Below are positions 10,221 through 20,392 of a stretch of DNA of 64,000 bases, in pieces. Origin of the DNA: Oscillospiraceae bacterium (GTDB taxonomy: Bacteria > Bacillota > Clostridia > Oscillospirales > CAG-272); contig SVQY01000002.1 in NCBI GenBank assembly GCA_015065135.1, forward strand, positions 36,734 to 100,733, in the 5' to 3' direction. Numbering within the stretch: position 1 is the stretch's first letter; each line of letters begins with the position of its first letter. The notes below the pieces were generated by a model. The model was not told where the DNA came from. It saw nothing but the letters and a program-made list of their open reading frames with translations, and made no database searches. The position numbers and the translations under genes were made by a program.

Positions 10221-11105
10221 ATGTATTTTTACGAGATCTGCCTTTGCGGCATACCCGAGATCGTTTTCGCTTACAATGTCACCACCGAACACTACCGCAA
10301 CCACTTTCCCAATCGCTATGCCGACTTGCTGGAGGTCTCTTTGGTGGAGGACGGTACGATTTTTTATGATCATGACGACGGCACGCAGGCCGAAACGCCC
10401 CCCGGCACCATTGCCCCGATCCTGAAGGATCTTCACTGTCGCACCTATGCCGCCCCCGGGGTGGTGCAAAAGCACGTCACCGTGGGAGCTCTGGTGTCTT
10501 ACAATCTGAAAAGGCGCGCCGTCGAGGAGATCACCGATCCGATCTCCTACGGCGATGCGATACAAAAAAGCAGGACGATACTCATTCCATATCAATGGGA
10601 TGCAGGTGAACATTATGAGGAGATCCGCGATCAGCTGCGGCGCATTATTACGTTGCAGACGGCACAGCCGCCGCAAGCATTGGAGGCTCTTGGTGAATGG
10701 TTCCGTCTTGCCGCGCTTCTCACCGAAATCGTGCTGGAGCATCTTGGGAAACGAAACGGCAGCGCGCATTCCCTCTCATCCTCCTATTTGCGCGAGGCCA
10801 AGCACTATATCGCCGCTCACTATACCGAAAAGCTGACCGTGGCCGATGTCGCAAGGCATCTCGGCATTTCGGCAGGACACCTGCACGGCATCTTTCAAAA
10901 GCAGTTGGGCTCCGGCGTGATCCACTATCTCAATCGCTACCGTGTGGATATCGTCAAGCAAAATCTGCTGGGGCGCGACATTTCTCTCAAGGAGGCTGCA
11001 CATCTGGTGGGGGTAGAGGACCCCGCTTATATGAGCCGTCTGTTCAAGCAAATCACAGGCATATCCTTTCGCCAATACTGCCTGCGTTACCGCGCAAAAA
11101 AGTGA
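10221..11105 (+). CDS. AraC family transcriptional regulator
   Basis: HTH: LTVADVARHLGISAGHLHGIFQKQLGSGVIHYLNRYRVDIVKQNLL...YMSRLFKQITGISFRQY. Divergent from the GH127-like gene. Confidence 0.9.
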   Translation: MYFYEICLCGIPEIVFAYNVTTEHYRNHFPNRYADLLEVSLVEDGTIFYDHDDGTQAETPPGTIAPILKDLHCRTYAAPGVVQKHVTVGALVSYNLKRRAVEEITDPISYGDAIQKSRTILIPYQWDAGEHYEEIRDQLRRIITLQTAQPPQALEALGEWFRLAALLTEIVLEHLGKRNGSAHSLSSSYLREAKHYIAAHYTEKLTVADVARHLGISAGHLHGIFQKQLGSGVIHYLNRYRVDIVKQNLLGRDISLKEAAHLVGVEDPAYMSRLFKQITGISFRQYCLRYRAKK

Positions 11106-11113
11106 TAGATTAC

Positions 11114-11159
11114 AAAAGATCCGCCCCAAATGCAACGTTGCATTTGGGGCGGATCTTTT
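11114..11159. terminator. Bidirectional rho-independent terminator
   Basis: Perfect palindrome AAAAGATCCGCCCCAAATGCAACGTTGCATTTGGGGCGGATCTTTT. Confidence 0.88.
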
Positions 11160-11169
11160 TATAAATCGA

Positions 11170-11712
11170 TCACAGATCGGCATTGGCCGATCCCTGCTTT
11201 TTGCGGCTTCGCCAGAAGCGGATGATTCCCACTATGGCAGACACAACGGTGATGGACTCCAGCAAAATGCCGCCAATGCTGGGGATCGGAAGGAGCGCAT
11301 TATAGGCAAGGCACATGGAGGAGGTCACCACAAGGCTATACCGCAGGATCTGCGGCTTGCCCAGCGCGATAAAGAAGGTGTTGGCGATCAGCGCCACGAT
11401 CAATAGCAGAGAGAGATACCCCTCCCAAGAAAGAAAGCCCAAGGCGCCGATCACACACATCAGCACTCCTGTCATAACGTAATAGCCCTTGCTTTTCTCC
11501 TTAATGAAAATGCAGCAAATATTACGAATCACACAGGCAATATTCAGCGCAAAACCTGAGGTGGCACCCAGCAGCAGATAGCTTACGCAAATCACGACCA
11601 CGCCGGGGGTCTGTATCATCAATAATCCTTTTTTCGTGTTGGCTTGATATGCGGACGTGATGATCAGCGTTGCCACAATCCCCAATATTTGTCCCCAAAG
11701 CTCTTGTGTCAT
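11170..11712 (-). CDS. YgjV family membrane protein
   Basis: 180 aa multi-pass: ILGIVATLIITSAYQANTKKGLLMIQTPGVVVICVSYLLLGA...ALNIACVIRNICCIF. Confidence 0.7.
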   Translation of the reverse strand: MTQELWGQILGIVATLIITSAYQANTKKGLLMIQTPGVVVICVSYLLLGATSGFALNIACVIRNICCIFIKEKSKGYYVMTGVLMCVIGALGFLSWEGYLSLLLIVALIANTFFIALGKPQILRYSLVVTSSMCLAYNALLPIPSIGGILLESITVVSAIVGIIRFWRSRKKQGSANADL

Positions 11713-11748
11713 ATTATGACAACTTCCTTCTTCCGGAAAAGAATGCGA

Positions 11749-13038
11749 TTACAGATTAAATACGTCGCAAATCTCCTGGATCTGCGCATCGTTCATGGTG
11801 GTCACGGGGTGACCCACGGCGGCGCAGGAGACCAGTGCGCGTGCGCTGTACTCCAACACCTCCAGATGGTCGTAAGCGGCCAGCACCGAGGTGCCCATGG
11901 AGATCACGCAGTCGTTTGCGATGATGCCGACGGGGTTCTTGGGATTGAGCTGCTCCAGTGCCTTATCGGGATCCTCCAGCAGGCTCATAAAGGGCAGAAC
12001 GGGCACGTCCTTGAGCTGAATGTAGCTCTCGGGAATGAGACGTGCGTCAAACTTGGCATCGGTCTGCGCAAACGCCATAGCGCTGGGGCAGCGAGCCACG
12101 ATCACGCTGTTGATCTCGGGATACTTTTCATACACCTTGGCGCAGAAGGTAGCGTACTTGGAGGGGGTCTTGCCTGCCTCGGCGGCATCGCCCTTCACGC
12201 GCACCATATCGCAGCCACAGCCCTCCAGCGGATCAAAGCCCTCGGGAGTAATGACCTGAGAGCCGTCTGCAAGGCGAGCGGACCAGACGCCGTCCACCGA
12301 GCTGAACAGGTTCAGACCGTAGGCACGGGTGGACTTCTTCATCATATCATTGCGCAGGTCGATCTCCTGATTGGTAACGGCTGCGGGCTCCAAAGCCTTG
12401 TAGGTGGGCGCCTTGAAATCCTGATAGCGCGCAAGCTCAGCCTCGGTGAGACCCTTGCCCTTCTTGCCCATAGTGGCGCAGGCGATCTGCACGCGAGCGG
12501 TGAAGTCCAGCGCCTCGAACATACGGAAGGCCTCCTCCATGGAAGGAGCACCGATGACCACGCCGTGGTTCTCCAGCATTACCGTATTATAGCCCTTCTC
12601 AAACTCGGCGGAGATCAGGTCGCCCAGCTTCTGGCTGCCCGGAACGGCATACTTGGCAAACACAACGCTGCCGCAGATCTTAGCGGTGTCGGCCATCAGG
12701 GTAAGGTCGGGCACGATGCGCATCAAGGAGAAGCCGACCAGAGGCGTGGGATGAGCGTGCAGCACGGCCTTGAAATCGGGGCGCTTGCGCAGCACCGACA
12801 GGTGGAAGGGGTACTCCACGGAGGGACGGTTGCGACCGATGATCTGTCCGTCGGGAGTGATCTTCATAATATCCTCGCGAGTCAAAGCACCCTTGTCAAC
12901 GCCGGAGGGGCTGATCCACATATTGCCCTCATTATCCATAATAGAGAGGTTACCGCCGGAAACGGTGGTCATGCCGTTGTAGTAAAGACGGTTCATCGTG
13001 GCAACGATCCGATCGGCGGGATGCATACATTTTTTCAT
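11749..13038 (-). CDS. Class II aldolase/adducin family protein
   Basis: NRLYYNGMTTVSGGNLSIMDNEGNMWISPSGVDKGALTREDIMKITPDG...AVLHAHPTPLVGFSL. Confidence 0.9.
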   Translation of the reverse strand: MKKCMHPADRIVATMNRLYYNGMTTVSGGNLSIMDNEGNMWISPSGVDKGALTREDIMKITPDGQIIGRNRPSVEYPFHLSVLRKRPDFKAVLHAHPTPLVGFSLMRIVPDLTLMADTAKICGSVVFAKYAVPGSQKLGDLISAEFEKGYNTVMLENHGVVIGAPSMEEAFRMFEALDFTARVQIACATMGKKGKGLTEAELARYQDFKAPTYKALEPAAVTNQEIDLRNDMMKKSTRAYGLNLFSSVDGVWSARLADGSQVITPEGFDPLEGCGCDMVRVKGDAAEAGKTPSKYATFCAKVYEKYPEINSVIVARCPSAMAFAQTDAKFDARLIPESYIQLKDVPVLPFMSLLEDPDKALEQLNPKNPVGIIANDCVISMGTSVLAAYDHLEVLEYSARALVSCAAVGHPVTTMNDAQIQEICDVFNL

Positions 13039-13135
13039 AACAGAGAACTTCCTTTCTCAAAATATTACAGTATTATCATAAACAATCGCAATGGAAAAGT
13101 CAATAGAATAGAAAAAAAGAATGCAAATAAAATGA

Positions 13136-13924
13136 TTATCCGTCCACCATATCGCGCAGTCGCTTGATGGCAGCGGCGGCCTTTTCCAGATAGGTATCGC
13201 AATCCACACCCTCGTAGTGATTGCTGTTTTTGGCAATGACCTCCAGCATCAGGGTGCCCTCATAGCCGCTCTCGCGGATCTGCCGCGCCACACGCGCCAT
13301 ATCCAGCTTGCCGTCAAAGGGAATAAGATGCTCGTCGTGATCGAACTCGCCGCTGTTGTCATGAAGATGGGTAAAGATCAGCTTTTTGCCAAAAAGAGGC
13401 ATATACTGTCTGCCCGGGGTGAAGCAGCCCTCGTGGCCCGCATCATAGCAAAAGCCAACGTGAGGGGCATCCTCAAACGCTTCAAAGGCCCAGGCGATGT
13501 TAGCCAGCTTGCGCTGATTTTCAAAGGCGATCTGCACGCCCTTCTCGCCTGCGTGCGCCACCAGCGCGGCAAAGCGCGCTCGGCCCACGTCGGTGATGGA
13601 GGGGGGCTTTAGTCCGGAGGACAGATGCACCACTAAGATCGGCACCTCTGCCGCGGCGCAGGCATCCACGCCGTTCAGCAATCTTTGCAGCATAGTGTCC
13701 CCTGCCTCGCCCTCCAGCCAGATATTGTTGATGCCGTCAAAGGGCGCGTGCATGCTCTCCCAGAGGATGCCGTATTTGCCAAACATCTCCTTTAACCACG
13801 GAATACGATCTATGGGCGGCACACCGGTAAAGGTGGCGGTAAAGCCCAGCTCGCTGATCTTTTTTACGTACGCCTCGGGCTCAAGCCCCGGAATGGCGTG
13901 CATCTGAATGCCGATCCTGCGCAT
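13136..13924 (-). CDS. Sugar phosphate isomerase/epimerase (xylose isomerase-like TIM barrel)
   Basis: ILVVHLSSG, VQIAFENQRK, VGFCYDAGHEGCFTPG, LIFTHLHDNSGEFDHDEHLIPFDGKLDMARVARQIRESGYEGTLMLEV. Confidence 0.88.
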   Translation of the reverse strand: MRRIGIQMHAIPGLEPEAYVKKISELGFTATFTGVPPIDRIPWLKEMFGKYGILWESMHAPFDGINNIWLEGEAGDTMLQRLLNGVDACAAAEVPILVVHLSSGLKPPSITDVGRARFAALVAHAGEKGVQIAFENQRKLANIAWAFEAFEDAPHVGFCYDAGHEGCFTPGRQYMPLFGKKLIFTHLHDNSGEFDHDEHLIPFDGKLDMARVARQIRESGYEGTLMLEVIAKNSNHYEGVDCDTYLEKAAAAIKRLRDMVDG

Positions 13925-14072
13925 ATTGCTTCCTCCTCTGCGGCAATGATTTCCCCCTCATTATATCAATTTCCGATACCGTTTGCAAGCCCGTTGGCAA
14001 ATTTTCTCCCTATTGCATTTCCTGCAAAAATATGATAAAATGATAAAAACGTTTCCTGATAAGGAGAACACG

Positions 14073-15176
14073 ATGAAACGAATTTTTGCGCTCCTGCTGA
14101 TGACCGTGGGCCTTGCCCTTTGCTTTGTCATCGGTGTGGGAGCAGAGGAACGGACCGCGACCTTTTACAATGGCAGCACCGTATTGGAGGAGGTCAGCAT
14201 CACCGGCGACAGCATGACCCTGCCCGCCGCCATCAGCGTAGGTGAAAAGCGATTTGTGGGCTGGACGCTGGTCAACGGCAGCGAAAAAACGCTGTACGCC
14301 GCAGGCAGCACCATCAGCATTCCGACCACCGGTGATCTGCGCTTTGAGGTCTGCAGCATCGAGCTACGAACCCTCACGGGTGCCGCCGTCAGCACAGACG
14401 GGGCTGCGACTCTGCGCTTTGACGGTCTGCTGAATCTGGCCGATTATAATGCCTTGATCGCACTTGCCGGCGCGGAAAACGTCAGCTACGGGCTTTTGAT
14501 CGCCCCCTACGGCAGCGCCAGCGGCAGCTCCATCACCCACGCCGCCGACATCACAGGGCTGCTTGACCGCCGCGCCGAGGATTTTATGTATACCACCTCC
14601 CGTTACGGTATATTCGGCGGCAGGACTGAGAGCATCCCCGATGCAGCGATCCTGGAGAAATACACCGCACGCGCCTACCTCACCGTTAAGATCGGCGGTG
14701 TGGATACTACTATTTACGCCGTCTATCACGCGGTGGACCATTCCCGCTCGGTCCACGGTGTCAGCGCCGCCGCCTTTGAGGATCGCGCCTCCAACAGCAA
14801 CAGCATCTATAGCCAAAAGACCGAAGCCGAATGCTATTCCCGTTACACCGCTGCTCAGCTCACGCTGCTGAAGGGCCGGCTGGACAAGGTTGTCTGCGTT
14901 GGCAGCATCACCGGCACTCAGGTGGAAAACAAATATTCCATGGACAATTTCACCTTCATTGCCTATCATCCCGATCATTACGTTTCCCCCTATACGGTAA
15001 AGGAGATCAAGCAAAGCGGTTCTCTGGTCACCTACGTGGTGATCGCCAAGGAGGGCGCCGATCACAATAACGTCTGCGCCTATTTCCTGGAGGGCTCTTA
15101 CCGCGCCCCCGACCGCGAGAACGAATGGAAGGCGGACGGCATCTATATCACCGTCTCCAATTCGGCAGCACAATGA
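14073..15176 (+). CDS. Secreted protein with an InlB B-repeat-like N-terminus, unknown function
   Basis: AAGGAG Shine-Dalgarno; signal peptide MKRIFALLLMTVGLALCFVIGVGA; RTATFYNGSTVLEEVSITGDSMTLPAAISVGEKRFVGWTLV. Confidence 0.65.
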   Translation: MKRIFALLLMTVGLALCFVIGVGAEERTATFYNGSTVLEEVSITGDSMTLPAAISVGEKRFVGWTLVNGSEKTLYAAGSTISIPTTGDLRFEVCSIELRTLTGAAVSTDGAATLRFDGLLNLADYNALIALAGAENVSYGLLIAPYGSASGSSITHAADITGLLDRRAEDFMYTTSRYGIFGGRTESIPDAAILEKYTARAYLTVKIGGVDTTIYAVYHAVDHSRSVHGVSAAAFEDRASNSNSIYSQKTEAECYSRYTAAQLTLLKGRLDKVVCVGSITGTQVENKYSMDNFTFIAYHPDHYVSPYTVKEIKQSGSLVTYVVIAKEGADHNNVCAYFLEGSYRAPDRENEWKADGIYITVSNSAAQ

Positions 15177-15197
15177 CCGCAGCACATAGCGAATCGG

Positions 15198-15237
15198 CTC
15201 TGCCGCCTTGACACATGTCAAGGCGGCAGAGTTTTTT
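15198..15237 (+). terminator. Rho-independent terminator
   Basis: CTCTGCCGCCTTGACACATGTCAAGGCGGCAGAG + TTTTTT. Confidence 0.88.
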
Positions 15238-15307
15238 GCAGCATGCCGCGCGGCCGACGCGCATATAATGCACCAGCGGTGCTTTTGGCAAAAGGAGGCA
15301 TAACGGT

Positions 15308-15811
15308 ATGGGAATTCTGGGACATATCACGCATAAGGTGCAGCATTTTTCACACGGTGGGCGACGGGTGCTGACCCTTTCCTTTGATCTCCCTACGGGA
15401 AGCAGCGCAGCGGCGCTTCACCACGCGGAGATGATCGGACGATTGCTTTCCTACTGTGAGCACACTTATCTGCCAAAAGCGGTCGCTGCGCTGGAGGCCG
15501 AGGCCGTTGCAGGACGCGCCTTTCTCTTTTCTGCGTGGCATTGTGCCATCAAATTGCGCGAAAAAGCGACACGTGACGGATTTTTGGTGACATTGACCCT
15601 TTCCCTGCCCACCGACCAAGCGAGCGAAACGTGCCGCACGCTGCAAACGGCGTGGGATGCCGACGGCACCCTGCAGATCCCTCTATCACGTGCAAAAAGC
15701 AGGAGAACGGGGCGAAAAAAGCAATTTTTGGCAAGCACAAAAAAAGTAACGGCAGGGCGACGTGCCCTCTTGCAAAAAATCAAAAAATATGATATGATAT
15801 ATTATAACTAA
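15308..15811 (+). CDS. Hypothetical protein (167 aa)
   Basis: Intact ORF with AAAGGAGG upstream; no family recognised. Confidence 0.55.
   Translation: MGILGHITHKVQHFSHGGRRVLTLSFDLPTGSSAAALHHAEMIGRLLSYCEHTYLPKAVAALEAEAVAGRAFLFSAWHCAIKLREKATRDGFLVTLTLSLPTDQASETCRTLQTAWDADGTLQIPLSRAKSRRTGRKKQFLASTKKVTAGRRALLQKIKKYDMIYYN
15770..15798 (+). promoter_or_regulatory. Putative SigA promoter for the V-ATPase operon (TTGCAA -17- TATGAT)
   Basis: TTGCAA 15770-15775 and TATGAT 15793-15798, 79 bp before the first V-ATPase start codon. Confidence 0.5.
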
Positions 15812-15876
15812 TTATTTTTTGCGCCGGCGTGCGTGTTGCGCGTGCCGCAAAATGTCAGAAAGGAGCGGTGAACGGA

Positions 15877-16200
15877 ATGTCTAAAACTGCGATCGAGCAA
15901 ATTCGGGAAACAGAAGAGCAAGCGGCCATTCTCTGCCGTGTGGCAGAAGAAAAGGCCACCGAAATGCGGGAGCGCGTCAAGGCAGAGGGAGAGGCCCACT
16001 GTGCCGCTGTAAGAGAAAATACCGAGGCGGAGTACGCCGAGATGCTGGCGGATATCCGACAGCGTGCCGCCGCCCTGGAGCAAAAGAAACGCCGCGAGGC
16101 AATGGCCGAGGCCGAGGCGATGCGCGAGACTGCCATCGAGCACATCGGCGAGGCCGTCAGAATGATCGTTTGGGAGATCGTGGAAAATGTCAGTAAGTAA
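15877..16200 (+). CDS. V-type ATP synthase subunit G/H (peripheral stalk)
   Basis: Charged coiled coil MSKTAIEQIRETEEQAAILCRVAEEKATEMRERVKAEGEAH, first gene of the V-ATPase operon. Confidence 0.75.
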   Translation: MSKTAIEQIRETEEQAAILCRVAEEKATEMRERVKAEGEAHCAAVRENTEAEYAEMLADIRQRAAALEQKKRREAMAEAEAMRETAIEHIGEAVRMIVWEIVENVSK

Positions 16201-18202
16201 AATGCAACGGCTGACCGTCATCGCCACGATGAAGGATGCCGACGCCATTGTACAGCGACTGATGAAGCTGCGCGCCGTTTCAATAGAGAAAACGAGCGAG
16301 AGCGTACCCTTGCCGGATAGCTATGCGCCGCACACCGACGTCAGCGGCGCAGCCGCACGGGTGGCACGCATAGAGGCGGCATTGCCCGTGCTCTCCAAGC
16401 GCAGCAAACGAAAAAAGAAGCTGTTCGCAGCGCCGACACCGATCTCGCCGGAGGCTTACCGCACCGACGGTCGCTATGACACAGCCTGGAAGGTTGTGGA
16501 GGAAACACACAAGATCATTGACGGCACTGCCGAATGCCGCGCGCAGCGGCAAGCCGTCATCGACAAAATGGAGCGTTACCGCCCCTATCTTTCTTTGGAA
16601 TTCCCTGCGGATTTCAAGGGCACCGAAAGCTGTGGCTTTCTGGCAGGCAGCCTACCTAGCGGCATCGGCTTCACCAAGCTTTCCGCGCAGCTGGAGGGCA
16701 TTGCCGCTCATCCTACCCAGCTGATAGCCGACAACACCGGCCTTTATTTTACCGCCGTGTACCATCGGGCCGAGGAGGAGCGGCTGCTCCGCGCACTTTC
16801 CGCGCTGGGCTTTATGCGCGCCGCGCTGCCTGCCGAGAACCGCTCGATGACCGAGCTTTATCAGGATGCGGAGGAGGAGCTGGCGGCGCTGGATACCGTT
16901 CTGGAGCGATTGGAGACCCGTCTCGCCGTGCTTTCGGACAAGCTGAGTGAGGTAGAGATCCTGTGGGACGTGGAGCGCACCGCGCTACTGGCTGAGGAGC
17001 ACAAGCGCGATCTTGCCGCCACCGAGCAATGCGTGATCCTGCGCGGCTGGTGCCCCGTGCGCGAAAAGGAGCGCGTGACCTCCCTGCTCTCCCTCTTTTC
17101 GGCGGCATATGAATTCGCCGATCCCGAGGAGGGCGACGAGGTGCCGATCCTGCTGCGCAACAACGGCTTTTCCGCCAATTTCGAATGGGTACTCGGTATG
17201 TATGCCTACCCCAAATACGGCACCTTTGACCCCACCTTTATTATGAGCATCTTCTATTTCCTGATCTTCGGACTGATGTTCGCGGATGCAGGATACGGTG
17301 CGCTGATGGCTCTGGCCTGCTTTGGCATCGTGCGGTGGTGCCACCCCCGCGAGGGTATGAGGCGCTTCTTGCTGATGTTCGGCTACTGCGGCATCGGTTG
17401 TATCATCTTCGGCGTTCTGTTCGGCGCCTATTTCGGTGATTTCCCGCTGGCCTTTATGCAAAACGTGATGGGTATTCCCGCCGACCAGCTGCCCCGACTT
17501 TCACTGCTGCCCTCCGAGGCCGCCAACATCGCGATCCTCTTTGACCCCCTGCAGAACCCAATGGCCTTTCTGATCTTGTCGCTGGGCTTTGGTGCCCTGC
17601 ATCTGGTCGCCGGTATGGCGGTCAAGGCCTTTATCCTTTGCCGGAGAGGCAAGGTGCTGGATGCGCTCTTTGACATCGTGGCTTATTGGGTACTGTTCGC
17701 CGGCATCGGCGTGCTTTTCATAAACCAAAGGATCGGCATCATCCTGCTGGCCGTTGGCGCAGGCACCGTGGTGCTGACCGCCGGCCGACACAAAAAAGGC
17801 ATCGCCGGCAAGGCCGTGGGCGGTCTGCTGGGGCTTTACGATCTGATCAACTATGCCTCTGATCTGCTTTCCTACTCCCGCATACTGGCGCTGGGACTTG
17901 CTGCCGGCGTGATCTCGCAGGTGATCAACCTGCTGGCTACCCTGAAGGGTGGCGGCCTGATCGGCTTTTTGCTGATGATCGTGGTCTTCACCATCGGCCA
18001 TCTGCTCAATCTGGCTATCAACCTGCTGGGCACCTTTGTGCACACCTCGCGCTTACAATACATTGAGTTCTTCGGCAAATTCTACGAGGATGGCGGCACC
18101 CCCTTCAGACCAATGGCTCCATCGGACCGTTATATCAAGGATGTTTCGCTGGAGGCTGACACCTCTCCCACCACCATTTCGGCGGATATGACACGCGATT
18201 AA
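16187..18202 (+). CDS. ntpI: V-type ATP synthase subunit I
   Basis: 671 aa; PTFIMSIFYFLIFGLMFADAGYGALMAL, DLLSYSRILALGLAAGVISQVIN, FVHTSRLQYIEFFGKFYEDGGTPFRP. Confidence 0.95.
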   Translation: MSVSKMQRLTVIATMKDADAIVQRLMKLRAVSIEKTSESVPLPDSYAPHTDVSGAAARVARIEAALPVLSKRSKRKKKLFAAPTPISPEAYRTDGRYDTAWKVVEETHKIIDGTAECRAQRQAVIDKMERYRPYLSLEFPADFKGTESCGFLAGSLPSGIGFTKLSAQLEGIAAHPTQLIADNTGLYFTAVYHRAEEERLLRALSALGFMRAALPAENRSMTELYQDAEEELAALDTVLERLETRLAVLSDKLSEVEILWDVERTALLAEEHKRDLAATEQCVILRGWCPVREKERVTSLLSLFSAAYEFADPEEGDEVPILLRNNGFSANFEWVLGMYAYPKYGTFDPTFIMSIFYFLIFGLMFADAGYGALMALACFGIVRWCHPREGMRRFLLMFGYCGIGCIIFGVLFGAYFGDFPLAFMQNVMGIPADQLPRLSLLPSEAANIAILFDPLQNPMAFLILSLGFGALHLVAGMAVKAFILCRRGKVLDALFDIVAYWVLFAGIGVLFINQRIGIILLAVGAGTVVLTAGRHKKGIAGKAVGGLLGLYDLINYASDLLSYSRILALGLAAGVISQVINLLATLKGGGLIGFLLMIVVFTIGHLLNLAINLLGTFVHTSRLQYIEFFGKFYEDGGTPFRPMAPSDRYIKDVSLEADTSPTTISADMTRD

Positions 18203-18234
18203 ATTTCACATTTTTATAAAAAAGGAGATACGTT

Positions 18235-18726
18235 ATGTGGTTTTTTGATTATGTTCTCACCGGTCAAAATTTGGCGCTGCTGGGTGCAGGCCTGGCTGTG
18301 ATCCTGGCCGGCATCGGCTCGGCTAAGGGCGTTGGTATGGTAGGCGAGGCCTCTGCGGGCCTGCTCACCGAGGATCCCTCCAAGTTCGGTAAGGCTATGC
18401 TGCTGCAGGCGCTGCCCGGCTCTCAGGGCATCTACGGTCTCGTGACCGCACTGGTCATCGTGATCAAGATCGGCCTTCTGGGCGGCACCCCCGTTACACT
18501 GACGGTCGGTCAGGGCCTTTACTTCCTCGTTGCCGCACTGCCCATCGCCATTGCCGGCTATGCCTCTGCCATCAAGCAGGCAAAGGTCTCGGTCGCAGGC
18601 ATCCATCTGATCGCCAAGCGCCCCGACGAATACGGTAAGGCCATCGCCTCTGCCGCACTGGTAGAGACCTACGCGGTCTTTGCTCTGCTGGTCTCTCTGC
18701 TGCCCATTCTGTTTGCAAAGTTCTGA
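18235..18726 (+). CDS. ntpK: V-type ATP synthase subunit K (proteolipid)
   Basis: LAVILAGIGSAKGVGMVGEASAGLLTEDPSKFGKAMLLQALPGSQGIYGLV; AAAGGAGATACGTTATG start. Confidence 0.95.
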   Translation: MWFFDYVLTGQNLALLGAGLAVILAGIGSAKGVGMVGEASAGLLTEDPSKFGKAMLLQALPGSQGIYGLVTALVIVIKIGLLGGTPVTLTVGQGLYFLVAALPIAIAGYASAIKQAKVSVAGIHLIAKRPDEYGKAIASAALVETYAVFALLVSLLPILFAKF

Positions 18727-18727
18727 T

Positions 18728-19399
18728 ATGATGACCGGACTGGAAAAGATCACCGAGCGTATTCTGGCGGATGCCAAGAGCAAGGCGCGGGATATTTTGG
18801 AGACCGCTCAAAACGATTGCCGTCGCATTGCTAACGAATACGCCGAGCAGGCGGAGCGGATCCGCGAGGAGATCGCTGACCGCGCTATGGCAGAAAGCGA
18901 GGATATGATCGCCAGAGCCAAGTCCGCCGCTGCCATGACCAGGCGGAACATCCTGCTGGCCGCCAAGGGGCAGCTGCTGGATGAGACCTTTGCCGCCGCC
19001 AGAGCCCATATCTGTGACACCGACTACGGTAAATACCGTGAGCTGCTGGTGGCACTGCTTTCCTGCGCCATGATGGAGCAGGCTAAGAACGAGCAGACCA
19101 GCATCGAGCTTGGTGACGAGGTGGCGGAGATCGACGCCTATGAGGTATTTTTGAACGCACAGGATCTGGATCGCTTCGGCCGTCGTATCGTGGATGATGC
19201 CCGCCGGGTGGTCGAGCGCCGCATCGGCTATGAGCGCGCGGCAAAGCTACGCCTTTCCCATGAGCCGGCTGACATTGACGGCGGTCTGATCCTGCGCTAC
19301 GGTGACACCGAGGCCAATTGCTCGCTTTCGGTGCTACTGGCACAGATGCGCCGCGAAATGGAAGGACGGATCTGCGAGATCCTCTTTGCGGAGACCTAA
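18728..19399 (+). CDS. ntpE: V-type ATP synthase subunit E
   Basis: MMTGLEKITERILADAKSKARDILETAQNDCRRIANEY...VEEREIG-like C-terminus GGLILRYGDTEANCSLSVLLAQMRREMEGRICEILF; position in operon. Confidence 0.9.
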   Translation: MMTGLEKITERILADAKSKARDILETAQNDCRRIANEYAEQAERIREEIADRAMAESEDMIARAKSAAAMTRRNILLAAKGQLLDETFAAARAHICDTDYGKYRELLVALLSCAMMEQAKNEQTSIELGDEVAEIDAYEVFLNAQDLDRFGRRIVDDARRVVERRIGYERAAKLRLSHEPADIDGGLILRYGDTEANCSLSVLLAQMRREMEGRICEILFAET

Positions 19400-19426
19400 C
19401 GAAAACAAAGGAAAGGAGTCGGATCT

Positions 19427-20392
19427 ATGCGCTACGATCCCGCAGACTATCTATATGCCTCGGCGCGCATTCGCGCCCTGGAATCCCGTCTTGTCAGTCG
19501 GGAACGGCTGCTGCAGCTCTCGGAGCTATCCTCTGCGGATGAGATCCTGACTGCTCTTGCCGAATACGGCTTTTCCAAGGAGCTCGGTGCCGACGAGGCA
19601 CCCGATGATATGATGCGAAGCACTTTTGCCGCAGTAAGTGATGCCGTGCCGCAAGCGGAGCTGATCCGCTTTCTGCGCTACCCCTATGATTGCCATAATC
19701 TGAAGACCATCGAGAAATGCCGCCTGAAGGGCGTGCAGCCGGACGGGCTTTTGATCGATCTTGGCACGGTTTCGCTCGAAAATCTGCAAACGTATCAAGA
19801 AAATGAGCATCTTTCTCTCTTTCCCACCCATATGGCTGCGGCGCTGACAGCCGCACGCGAGTCCTATCAAAGGACCGGCGATCCCCGCGAGATCGACTTT
19901 GCGCTGGACAAGGCACTATACGAGGATATGCTGGCCGCCACCACCGTTCCCTTTGCCCGCGACTGGCTCCTTGCCAAAGCGGACCTTGCCAATCTGATGC
20001 TCTGCCTGCGCCTGATGCGCATGCAAAGCGGCGAGATAGGCAAAAGCGCGCTGCACCGCGCCGCACTACCCATCGGCTCGCTGACCGAGGCACAGCTGGC
20101 AAGTGCCCTTGAAGAGGGCGAGAACGGCCTCGAAGAGCTATTGAAATCCACCCCGTATGCGGACATATTTGAAAAGGGTGCCCCCTTCTCGCAGATCGAA
20201 AAGGCGGCTGACGACTATCTGACCGCAAGACTCCGTACCGCGCGATCGGTGATCTACGGTGCCGAGGTACCGCTTGCTTATCTGCTGGCCACCGAGACAG
20301 TTTGCAAGAATGTGCGCATTCTGCTGACCGGCAAACGGGCAGGACTTTCCCCCGATATCATCAAGGAAAGGATGCGTGCCTGCTATGTATAA
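19427..20392 (+). CDS. ntpC: V-type ATP synthase subunit C
   Basis: 321 aa; [61 protein letters not shown]. Confidence 0.93.
   Translation: MRYDPADYLYASARIRALESRLVSRERLLQLSELSSADEILTALAEYGFSKELGADEAPDDMMRSTFAAVSDAVPQAELIRFLRYPYDCHNLKTIEKCRLKGVQPDGLLIDLGTVSLENLQTYQENEHLSLFPTHMAAALTAARESYQRTGDPREIDFALDKALYEDMLAATTVPFARDWLLAKADLANLMLCLRLMRMQSGEIGKSALHRAALPIGSLTEAQLASALEEGENGLEELLKSTPYADIFEKGAPFSQIEKAADDYLTARLRTARSVIYGAEVPLAYLLATETVCKNVRILLTGKRAGLSPDIIKERMRACYV

Noticed and set aside
11644-13167. 507-aa plus-strand ORF
   Set aside because: Antisense to the class II aldolase; His/Gly/Ala-rich shadow translation.
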